The notes beneath the pieces were generated by a model. That model worked only from the letters and a program-made list of their open reading frames with translations. It was not told the DNA's origin and did not search any database. Below are positions 17,271 through 23,995 of a stretch of DNA of 64,000 nt, in pieces; the first letter of the stretch is position 1, and every line of letters begins with the position of its first letter. Origin of the DNA: Billgrantia aerodenitrificans (GTDB taxonomy: Bacteria; Pseudomonadota; Gammaproteobacteria; Pseudomonadales; Halomonadaceae); assembly GCF_021404405.1 (NCBI RefSeq), contig NZ_JABFTV010000003.1:310001-374000 (forward strand). Reading direction: 5' to 3'. Made by a program: the position numbers and the translations under genes.

Positions 17271-17691
17271 AACCATAACCTGTTGTTTTAAATAGACTAT
17301 GCTGAATCGGTGCAAAAGGAGGGTGTAACCAAAAAGAAACGGGGTCTGAGAAACCTCTGTGGAAAAGAGGTGATATGAGCCAGACCACATGCATGGCTCT
17401 AGTGCTACTGACAAAAAACGACAACTGGAAACCTGGCTTAACAAGCCAGTGGAACGACATGGGCAAGTGTTTTGCAAGACGCTGATAGAAAAGAATATTT
17501 CTTACCAATCAATGGGTGAAAAGGTGGCTTCGGTAGAGGTAGGCCGGCTGATCGACTGATCGCCACGCTGTAAGGAGTATGAAACGTTAAATCCAAATGG
17601 AATAAGTCTTTATAACGCAATGCAAAAAACGTATTAACGCATTCTCCTTTTTTGTCCGAGACTCCAGAGACGGTCTTTCGATTACAATAAT

Positions 17692-17715
17692 TTACATTTA
17701 GAGATACGAATGTAA
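17692..17715 (+). promoter_or_regulatory. Palindrome upstream of the VpsT-like gene; possible operator
   Basis: TTACATT (17692-17698) and AATGTAA (17709-17715) form a perfect 7-bp inverted repeat with a 10-base spacer, ending 12 bases before the ATG at 17728 and overlapping the GGGAGG ribosome site region. Spacing (17-bp centre to centre) suits a dimeric helix-turn-helix repressor or autoregulator. Binding partner unknown. Confidence 0.4.
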
Positions 17716-17727
17716 GGGAGGGGGAAC

Positions 17728-18393
17728 ATGGCCAGTCAATCGCGGATCCTGCTCGTAACCGATATCAATCCCCAGTCCAAGCTGTTCATCGAGCACCTTC
17801 AGCAACAGCTGGGGCACGCGGTGACGGCCACCGAAACGGAAGCCATGCCAGCCCTGTCGGAGGACAACATTCTGGTGATTCTCGACCTGGATCATCTGAG
17901 CGAAGCCGGCATGCAAAAATGGCAGGCAGCAGTGGATGGTAAAGACAATATCAGTCTGGCCGCTTTCAATGTCCGCGGCGAAGACCATGCCGTAGAGCTG
18001 CTCTCATCACTCAATCTCCAGGGGATCTTCTACCGCAACGACAGCGTCGAGCTGATCTGCAAGGGAATCGAGGCCCTGCAGAGCGGTAGCCTGTGGATGT
18101 CCCGCGCGCTGATGTCACGCATGATCCAGTTGCTGCGGCGCCAGCAGATGAATTCGTATCGGCCGGCCTGCGGCCTGACACAGCGTGAGCTGGAGATCAT
18201 CGGCCTGCTCGGCACCGGCGCCACCAATGCGGAAATCGCCGAAAAGCTGTTCGTCAGCGAGCATACGGTGAAATCCCATCTCTACAACATTTTCAGGAAA
18301 ATCAAGGTGCACAACCGGCTGCAGGCCATGAATTGGGCTCGACGTAACCTGTTCAGCGTTCCCCCCAGCTACAAGCGCGAGATCAGGCATTGA
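17728..18393 (+). CDS. CsgD/VpsT-like LuxR-family biofilm regulator
   Basis: 221 residues; ATG at 17728 follows GGGAGGGGG. Residues 1-125 are a receiver-like domain (RILLVTDINPQSKLFIEHL) lacking the paired N-terminal acidic residues of true receivers. Around residue 117 it reads GSLWMSRALMSRM; WMSR matches the W-[FLM]-[TS]-R motif through which VpsT binds c-di-GMP. The C-terminal LuxR domain (about 148-205) has LTQRELEIIGLLGTGATNAEIAE and SEHTVKSHLYNIFRKIKV. It lies divergent to the fap operon and upstream of a VpsR-like gene and a FapF-like barrel gene on the same strand, so it probably controls one or both Fap-like loci. The paralog at 24961 sits beside curli genes. Confidence 0.85.
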   Translation: MASQSRILLVTDINPQSKLFIEHLQQQLGHAVTATETEAMPALSEDNILVILDLDHLSEAGMQKWQAAVDGKDNISLAAFNVRGEDHAVELLSSLNLQGIFYRNDSVELICKGIEALQSGSLWMSRALMSRMIQLLRRQQMNSYRPACGLTQRELEIIGLLGTGATNAEIAEKLFVSEHTVKSHLYNIFRKIKVHNRLQAMNWARRNLFSVPPSYKREIRH

Positions 18394-18443
18394 TATGACC
18401 AGGCGCGATTACCCACAGGAGCGCACCGAAAGGAACATGGTCC

Positions 18444-19796
18444 ATGGAGATGCACCCTCACGTCATACTGGTGGATCGGATACCTGCCAGATCCCGGGAC
18501 ATGCTGGACGCACTGAGCGCTCATGGCTACAGCGTAACGCTATGTGAGAATCCCGAGACAGCAGGCCAGCTCAGTCCGGCAACCGTCTTCCACGCCGGGC
18601 TCCTGTATATCGAGAACGACACCCCTGATGCCCTGCCAGCGGTGGAAAGACTCATTGTCGCGAGCGACTTCGAGTGGGTGGCATTGATCGACCCCCAGCG
18701 CTCCACGCATCCGAGTGTTAGGCACGCTCTGGGAAAGCTGTTTCACAGTGTGCACACGCCCGACGATCTTCCCGGCTTGCACTGCCTGCTGCTGCATATC
18801 GTCAGGCGGCACGCCATAGCCGCCATCGCAATGAAACATTCGTCGCTTCAGGTGGCCGGCAAGAAAATGATCAGCCGCGCACCATGCATGCGTCGCGTCA
18901 TAGAGCAGATCCAGGTCGTCGCCGGCGTCGATGCGCCGGTATTCATCACCGGTGAATCGGGGACCGGCAAGGAGCTTGCGGCAAGAGCGGTCCATGAACT
19001 GTCCGCTCGTGCCAAGGCCCCCTTCATTGCCGTCAACTGCGGTGCGATTCCTCCCAATCTGATCCAGTCCGAACTGTTCGGCTACGAGAAGGGAGCCTTC
19101 ACCGACGCCTACAGCCGCCGCATGGGAAAGATCGAGGCCGCGTCGAGTGGCACCCTGTTCCTGGATGAGATCAGCGAGCTTCCTTATGACCTGCAGGCCA
19201 ATTTTCTGCGCTTCATCGAGAGCGGCAGCATCTCGCGCCTGGGCAGCCACCGGGAAACCCCCATAGACGTGCGCATCATTGCCGCCTCCAACCGAGACGT
19301 GTCGTTGCTGGCAGAGGAGGGCCGTTTCCGACATGACCTCTTCTACCGCCTGAACGTGCTCGAAATCAGGATGCCACCGCTGCGTGAGCGCAAGCAGGAT
19401 CTCGAGACGCTGGTCGAACTCTTCTTCGAACGCTTCAAGCAATACCGACCGCCCGGCCTGGTGGGCATCAGTCCCCAGGCCATGCGCCTGCTTCACGAGC
19501 ATGACTGGCCGGGCAACGTCCGTGAGCTGATGAACACCGTGTGTCGCGCCATGCTCATGTCGGATACGCCATACATCGAAGCCGCGGACCTCCCTATCGG
19601 CAAACCGGACCGTCCACGCCGACCGGCAACCTTGGAGGAAATACGCCAACAGGCGGAACGCACCACCATCGTCAACGCCCTCAAGAGAAGTCGTCACAAC
19701 ATCGCGCGCGCATCGCGGGAGTTAGGGGTCTCTCGCGTCACGCTGTACCGCCTGATGGACAAGTACGACATCCAGCGCCTTGACGAACGGCCCTAA
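18444..19796 (+). CDS. VpsR-like enhancer-binding-type regulator with altered GAFTDA loop
   Basis: 450 residues; ATG at 18444 follows AAAGGA. Same architecture as the protein at 10920: degenerate receiver-like N-terminus (1-125), AAA+ domain with Walker A GESGTGKE (about 170) and [12 protein letters not shown], and a C-terminal [20 protein letters not shown] helix-turn-helix. The sigma-54 contact loop reads GAFTDA (about 217-222), with Gly5 replaced by Asp. Changes in this loop usually abolish sigma-54 activation, and VpsR itself works without sigma-54. This paralog may therefore act with sigma-70 or as a repressor. It lies 50 bases after the VpsT-like gene and 43 bases before the FapF-like gene, suggesting one operon. 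Confidence 0.85.
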   Translation: MEMHPHVILVDRIPARSRDMLDALSAHGYSVTLCENPETAGQLSPATVFHAGLLYIENDTPDALPAVERLIVASDFEWVALIDPQRSTHPSVRHALGKLFHSVHTPDDLPGLHCLLLHIVRRHAIAAIAMKHSSLQVAGKKMISRAPCMRRVIEQIQVVAGVDAPVFITGESGTGKELAARAVHELSARAKAPFIAVNCGAIPPNLIQSELFGYEKGAFTDAYSRRMGKIEAASSGTLFLDEISELPYDLQANFLRFIESGSISRLGSHRETPIDVRIIAASNRDVSLLAEEGRFRHDLFYRLNVLEIRMPPLRERKQDLETLVELFFERFKQYRPPGLVGISPQAMRLLHEHDWPGNVRELMNTVCRAMLMSDTPYIEAADLPIGKPDRPRRPATLEEIRQQAERTTIVNALKRSRHNIARASRELGVSRVTLYRLMDKYDIQRLDERP

Positions 19797-19839
19797 TCAC
19801 AACGGTTCCTTGGAACCAGGCATCAAGGGAAACGAAATC

Positions 19840-20934
19840 ATGAGCACAAGAACAGCCATACTGTTGTCCGCCGCAACTGGCCTGGGACTGGCCTTGTCAC
19901 AAACCGTGGCCGCCCAGGAAACGGCTGCACCCGCTGGTATCACCTCCCCAGTGGGCCAGGCGCCGGTGGCGGAACAGCCGCAGCAGCCCGAAGTGCAGGC
20001 CATCGCCGATATCGGCGGCGTGCTGACACCACGCGGCCGCCTGGTGATCGAGCCCTCCCTGCAGTACTCCCACTCGGGGGTCAACCGACTGACGTTTCGC
20101 GGCATCGAGATCCTCAGCACCCTGTTGATCGGAGTGTTCAGCGCCGAGGAGGCAGAACGCGACATCTGGACGGCCGCGCTGACCGGCCGCCTGGGCGTCA
20201 CCGACCGGCTGGAGCTGGAGCTCAGAGTGCCCTACGTCTATAGGGACGACACCCTGAGAGCCACGGTTCCAACGGTGGGAGACGATAGCTTTGATATTGA
20301 CCGAGACCTGTCGGGCAACGGACTCGGGGATATCGAGATCACCGCCCGCTATCAGCTCAACCGCGGCCAAGGTGGCTGGCCCTTCTTCGTCGGCAACCTG
20401 CGCTACAAGAGCGTCACCGGAGACGGCCCCTTCGATATCGCCCGGGACTCCGACGGCATCGAACAGGAGCTGGCAACCGGCTCCGGTTTCCACGCCATCG
20501 AACCCAGCATCACGGCGCTGTTCCCCTCCGACCCGGCAGTGTTCTTCGCCAACCTCGGCTATCTCTACAACATGAGTGACAACGTCGACACCCAGCTCAC
20601 CGAGGAATTACGCATTACCAAGGTGGATCCGGGCGATGCGGTACGGCTCAGCTTCGGCATGGCCTACGCCATCAACCCGCGCGCCTCCTTCACCCTGGGC
20701 TTCAAGAACGACTTCATCGACAGGACCAAGACCACCTATTTCCAGGATGGGCGTACCGCGACCCAGAGTTCACGTACGTTGAACGTCGGCTCGCTGCTGC
20801 TAGGCTGGTCCTACCAGATCAACCCGGACGTCTCGGTCAATCTGGGGCTTGAGCTGGGCGTCACCGACGACGCACCCAATACCGTGCTGACCCTGCGGGT
20901 ACCTTTCGGCACCAACGCCTTGGCGAGATGGTAG
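19840..20934 (+). CDS. Outer-membrane beta-barrel, second FapF-like exporter
   Basis: 364 residues from ATG at 19840 (AGGGAAA upstream); signal AILLSAATGLGLALSQTVAAQ. A Pro/Gln/Ala-rich stretch (about 28-55) precedes barrel strands such as GRLVIEPSLQYSHS, LGVTDRLELELRVPYVYRD and GLGDIEITARYQL, ending near L-R-V-P-F. It is similar along its length to the fapF-like protein (12349-13431): both have LEPSI/ITY-type first strands, RLELEL, LGD[IV], FANLGYxYN and TDDAP motifs. It closes a plus-strand operon with two regulators and points toward the second Fap-like gene set, which it presumably serves. Confidence 0.7.
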   Translation: MSTRTAILLSAATGLGLALSQTVAAQETAAPAGITSPVGQAPVAEQPQQPEVQAIADIGGVLTPRGRLVIEPSLQYSHSGVNRLTFRGIEILSTLLIGVFSAEEAERDIWTAALTGRLGVTDRLELELRVPYVYRDDTLRATVPTVGDDSFDIDRDLSGNGLGDIEITARYQLNRGQGGWPFFVGNLRYKSVTGDGPFDIARDSDGIEQELATGSGFHAIEPSITALFPSDPAVFFANLGYLYNMSDNVDTQLTEELRITKVDPGDAVRLSFGMAYAINPRASFTLGFKNDFIDRTKTTYFQDGRTATQSSRTLNVGSLLLGWSYQINPDVSVNLGLELGVTDDAPNTVLTLRVPFGTNALARW

Positions 20935-20963
20935 ACGCGAGCATGTGGAAAATGGGGGTTGGA

Positions 20964-20996
20964 AACGTGGGTCGGTGCCGGGCACCGACCCACGTT
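20964..20996. terminator. Bidirectional terminator between convergent FapF-like and FapE-like genes
   Basis: AACGTGGGTCGGTGCC (20964-20979) and GGCACCGACCCACGTT (20981-20996) are perfectly complementary over 16 bases with almost no spacer, so the real loop will be a few bases of the stem tip. It fills the 78-base gap between genes ending at 20934 (plus) and 21013 (minus). Confidence 0.75.
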
Positions 20997-21012
20997 ATCG
21001 CCCAGATTGCAT

Positions 21013-21636
21013 TCAGCGTGCCAAGGATTCGGTAATGGCGTGACGCTGCTGCGCCGCCCGCAGCGCGGGCAGGTTGTTGATCTGCACGCCAATATCGAGC
21101 CGCTGCTGGATGTCCCGCTCCGAGGCATCGCTGACCACACTGCCGAGAATGGCGTTCTTGGTGGCCGAGTGGAATACCGCGGTAAAACCCTTGGTATCGT
21201 TCACCACCAGCCCGGAAAGATCTTTCATGCCGGCCAGATTGATACCGTTCGGTGTCAGCTCCATGATGGTACTGCCGCTACCTTGACCTACCCGACTGAC
21301 CACCTGGCCTTCGATCGTTCCCTGCTGACTGACGGTCTGCGACACCATCTCCGCCCCGGTGGGATGGATGACGAAGACGGTATCCATGCGCACGTTGTCG
21401 ACCAGGGTCTGCAGCGTGGCACCGAAACTCATGTCGAGCCCTGCCAGCTGAAAACCGCCTCTCAGCTCCTCGAGCTCCGCCTCTTCGAGAGGCTGCAGGT
21501 AAGAGAAGTCGGTCGCCTGAAGCGCAGGACTGGCTGCCCACAGCGAGGCGATGCATATCCAGCCGAGAGCGCGAGATGCGGCAGCGCAAAACGGTTGACG
21601 GACTTGCGTCTCCCTTGGGAGTCGGCGTGCTTTCAT
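21013..21636 (-). CDS. FapE-like secreted protein of the second locus, with Gly-Gly leader-like motif
   Basis: 207 residues. A signal-like segment (ALGWICIASLWAASPALQA) is followed at residues 50-61 by LEEAELEELRGG, the closest match in the window to a double-glycine leader (E-L-x-x-L-x-G-G). The sequence then continues FQLAGLDMSFGATLQ, parallel to FGMEMSTVWQS in the fapE-like protein of locus one. The rest is Val/Thr/Gln-rich with no known domain that I recognise. The start lies 2 bases after the C39 peptidase stop, so the protease and this probable substrate are tightly coupled. Confidence 0.62.
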   Translation of the reverse strand: MKARRLPRETQVRQPFCAAASRALGWICIASLWAASPALQATDFSYLQPLEEAELEELRGGFQLAGLDMSFGATLQTLVDNVRMDTVFVIHPTGAEMVSQTVSQQGTIEGQVVSRVGQGSGSTIMELTPNGINLAGMKDLSGLVVNDTKGFTAVFHSATKNAILGSVVSDASERDIQQRLDIGVQINNLPALRAAQQRHAITESLAR

Positions 21637-21638
21637 CT

Positions 21639-22337
21639 CTATCGTCCCAGTTCATTGATGGCGGGCAGCTGCAGCAGCATCGAGGCCACGTCGGCACGAC
21701 CGATACCCTTGCCGACGGGAGCCGATGGGCGGATCTGCCAGTCACGCTCATGGTTGAAGTTGGCTCTGGCAATTTCCGTTTCGGCTCGCGCACCCAGTAC
21801 CAAGCCGCTCCAGATCGACTCGAAGTGGTCCTTCGGCACTGCTACGGTGCCCACCGCGGGGTCACCCACCAGCACAGCGCCTTCATCCATACCCTTGATG
21901 ACGACGAAATGGCGGTAACCTCCAGTGTTGATCAGTGTGATGGCGGGAATCCCGATGCGAGCCAGATCGTCGAGCCCGACGCGAAAACCGTCCGATTGCA
22001 GTCCTTGGGCATCCAGGTAGCGCTTCATGTCGAGCATGGAGAAGCCGTGCTCCTTGATGTGCTCCACCTCGCCGGCATGGATCATCGCCTCGAATACCTC
22101 GGCCTCGGTGGTAGGTCTGTCGTAGTGGTAGGTGAGCAGCGTGGCGACCGATGCCGCGCCGCAGCTGTAGTCATACTGCTGGGCGACGACACCGTCCCAG
22201 CGCATCTCCTGATGGCTCCTGGCAGGAACCGTCAGCGAACCGAAGCCGCCATTCAGCGCTATCGTCACCCCCGCCTGTGACGGCAAGGCCTGCAGCAGTG
22301 TGACGAGACACAATGACGGTACGCTCAGCCAGCGCAT
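21639..22337 (-). CDS. FapD-like periplasmic C39 cysteine peptidase of the second locus
   Basis: 232 residues from ATG at 22337 (GGAGGAAGG upstream), the same length as the first C39 protein. Signal peptide LSVPSLCLVTLLQALPSQA. Triad: Cys59 in DYSCGAASVATLL, His143 in GGYRHFVVIK, Asp159 in VGDPAVG. Conserved segments around GFSMLDMKRYLDAQGL align with GFSLLDLNNYVQSIGL of the paralog. No ABC transporter domain is attached. Its partner genes on both sides encode proteins with double-glycine-like leaders (22369-22734 and 21013-21636), which makes them natural substrate candidates. The start is about 30 bases after the upstream stop. Confidence 0.82.
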   Translation of the reverse strand: MRWLSVPSLCLVTLLQALPSQAGVTIALNGGFGSLTVPARSHQEMRWDGVVAQQYDYSCGAASVATLLTYHYDRPTTEAEVFEAMIHAGEVEHIKEHGFSMLDMKRYLDAQGLQSDGFRVGLDDLARIGIPAITLINTGGYRHFVVIKGMDEGAVLVGDPAVGTVAVPKDHFESIWSGLVLGARAETEIARANFNHERDWQIRPSAPVGKGIGRADVASMLLQLPAINELGR

Positions 22338-22368
22338 GGTCCTTCCTCCCCCTTGTCGTCTCGCGCCC

Positions 22369-22734
22369 CTACTGGGGGGCGTAGATACTGATGCTGACTC
22401 CCGTCGAGACGGCATTGGCATGCCCCGTCATGAGGTTCATCAAGGTGATGCCCGAGATCCTGTCCATGGCATTGGCCTCGATGGTGATATTGCCCGAGAC
22501 GATGGTATCGGCCGTGAAGGACGCTCCCTTTGCCGCCGACTCCAGGTTCTGAATGCTCTGTACGTTCACCAGATCGCGGAAACCCTCTCTGCCCGAGATG
22601 GTCTCGAGCTCACTGGCATCGATGTGCTGCAGCTCGGCGAACCCTGTCGCTCGCACATCCGCCAGTGCTATGGAACAGGCCCCCCCCAGTCCTAACAGCA
22701 ACGCAATCCCGATTCCCTGCCCGATTCGTTTCAT
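22369..22734 (-). CDS. Small secreted protein with leader-like motif and one locus repeat
   Basis: 121 residues with signal GQGIGIALLLGLGGACSIALA. Residues 38-49 read IDASELETISGR, the double-glycine-like segment. The C-terminus carries one copy of the shared repeat (RISGITLMNLMTGHANAVST), matching G-x-x-x-M-N-x-x-x-G-x-x-N. Size and leader position recall the fapA-like protein (123 residues), but the repeat suggests a fibre component. A Cys at residue 20 (GGAC) could be a lipobox cysteine (L-G-G-A-C is not ideal), so lipidation is possible but weakly supported. It is followed by the C39 gene. Confidence 0.6.
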   Translation of the reverse strand: MKRIGQGIGIALLLGLGGACSIALADVRATGFAELQHIDASELETISGREGFRDLVNVQSIQNLESAAKGASFTADTIVSGNITIEANAMDRISGITLMNLMTGHANAVSTGVSISIYAPQ

Positions 22735-22784
22735 GGCCCCGTTTCCTCTTCGGCTGTCTATCCAGACTACCCACAGGGTCGAAC

Positions 22785-22810
22785 AGGGCCGGCGGTTGCC
22801 CGCCGGCCCT
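22785..22810 (-). terminator. Hairpin between the glycine-rich subunit gene and the next gene
   Basis: AGGGCCGGCGG (22785-22795) and CCGCCGGCCCT (22800-22810), an 11-bp stem with loop TTGC. No T run follows on the minus strand. It parallels the hairpin after the fapC-like gene (15152-15180) and may give the subunit mRNA a stable 3' end. Confidence 0.6.
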
Positions 22811-22834
22811 CGCCTGTGGCCTCACAGGACCCCG

Positions 22835-23995
22835 TCAGTTGCCGATATGGACGTTGCTGTGTGCCGCCACGTTGGTACCTGCCAGCTGCGAGTTGTAGAT
22901 ACCGGTGGAGAGGTTCATGTTGGCGATACCGCCGAAGGTCCCGGCGCCAGCCGCCATGGAGGCGCCTCCGGTGACCAGCGAGGCACTGCCACCGTTGCCG
23001 CCGTTGCCGCCGTTGCCGCCATTGCCGGCATTGGCGTAAGCATTGCCACTGGTGCCGGTTCCGCCGCCGCCGCCGCCGCCGTTGCCGGTGGAGCTTCCCC
23101 CATTGCCGGCCAAGGCATCGCCACCTGCACCACCATCACCACCAGTGCCAGTGCCGGTGCCACTGCCACCGCCAGTACCGCTGCCAGCGCCACCGGTGCC
23201 ACCAACCACTGAGGGGGAAGACGTAGCATCACCGCTACTGCTGCCGCCAGCTTCAGCGTATCCATCGTCGATATCATCCCCAGCAAGGTTCCCGGCAATT
23301 CCGCCATAGGAGCTGTTATCGGCGCCAGCACTGTTGTTACTGCTATTGGCATTACCTCCCTGACCTGCTCCCAGACCTAGGCCCAAACCAAGGCCGGTAC
23401 CATCACCGCCATCGTCACCATTCCCGCCAGCCGCCAGAGAATGGCCACCACTGCCACCAGTGCCATCACCGCCAGCGCCGCCAACACCAACGCCGACAGT
23501 CACGGCCAGCGCATCACCACCGCTGGCACCAGCGCCACCAACGGCACCATCACCTGCCGTGATATTGATGCGTGAGCCCGTGACAGTGGACCTCAGGTCC
23601 TGGATCGCCACCACGCTGGTGCTGGTGTTGTAGGATTCGCTCAATGCCCAGGCATCGCCACCGGCTCCGCCAGCACCACCGGCTCCACCCATACCACCGG
23701 CTCCACCAGTCCCAGTACCTGACGTAGCGTTGCTGCTAGCCTGGTTGTTATTGTCATCGTCCATTTCGTCAGAGAAGGTTCCGGAGAGAGCGTTGGCGTT
23801 ACTGCTACCAGAGCCACCACTTCCACCATTTCCACCTTGGCTACTGCCACCGCTGCCGCCAATGGCTATAGCGGTTGAGTTCACTTCCTGATCGACAGTT
23901 TCCGCTGAGCCCGAACTGGGGTTGGCATGCGCATTGGAAATGGCCAGCACCAGCGCCAGCAACGATGACCCCGCGATTACGTAATACTTTTTCAT
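22835..23995 (-). CDS. Glycine-rich low-complexity secreted protein, probable fibre subunit
   Basis: 386 residues from ATG at 23995 (AGGGAGA upstream); the signal peptide is VIAGSSLLALVLAISNAHA. The mature chain is dominated by Gly with Ala, Ser, Asn, Thr and Asp: GGAGG-type runs, alternating G-T and G-L stretches, and acidic patches (DEMDDDNNN, GDDIDDGY). The last 40 residues return to ordinary composition and hold one shared locus repeat (FGGIANMNLSTGIYNSQ) ending HSNVHIGN. It occupies the place of a major subunit, first in the minus-strand set and followed by a hairpin. I do not recognise a named family. The GC-rich codon runs (CCACC/GCCGCC on the plus strand) are prone to slippage. Confidence 0.65.
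   Translation of the reverse strand: MKKYYVIAGSSLLALVLAISNAHANPSSGSAETVDQEVNSTAIAIGGSGGSSQGGNGGSGGSGSSNANALSGTFSDEMDDDNNNQASSNATSGTGTGGAGGMGGAGGAGGAGGDAWALSESYNTSTSVVAIQDLRSTVTGSRINITAGDGAVGGAGASGGDALAVTVGVGVGGAGGDGTGGSGGHSLAAGGNGDDGGDGTGLGLGLGLGAGQGGNANSSNNSAGADNSSYGGIAGNLAGDDIDDGYAEAGGSSSGDATSSPSVVGGTGGAGSGTGGGSGTGTGTGGDGGAGGDALAGNGGSSTGNGGGGGGGTGTSGNAYANAGNGGNGGNGGNGGSASLVTGGASMAAGAGTFGGIANMNLSTGIYNSQLAGTNVAAHSNVHIGN

Larger units (their letters stand above)
17221..17727. promoter_or_regulatory. Divergent regulatory region between the fap operon and the VpsT-like gene
   Basis: 507 bases of AT-rich DNA with no credible gene. Next to the fap operon it holds a sigma-54 promoter (17252-17270). 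Next to the plus-strand regulator it holds a 7-bp palindrome (17692-17715). The rest shows no strong hairpins; several short reading frames look spurious. Upstream activator binding would be expected here. Confidence 0.65.

Noticed and set aside
17310..17335. A TGCA...TTACAC arrangement as the sigma-54 promoter of the fap operon
   Set aside because: The GG to GC distance is 15 rather than 10 bases; the site at 17252-17270 is far better.
23043..23309. Proline-rich plus-strand frame opposite the Gly-rich gene
   Set aside because: It is the complement of GGN-codon runs; the minus-strand frame has a signal peptide, ribosome site and a shared C-terminal repeat.
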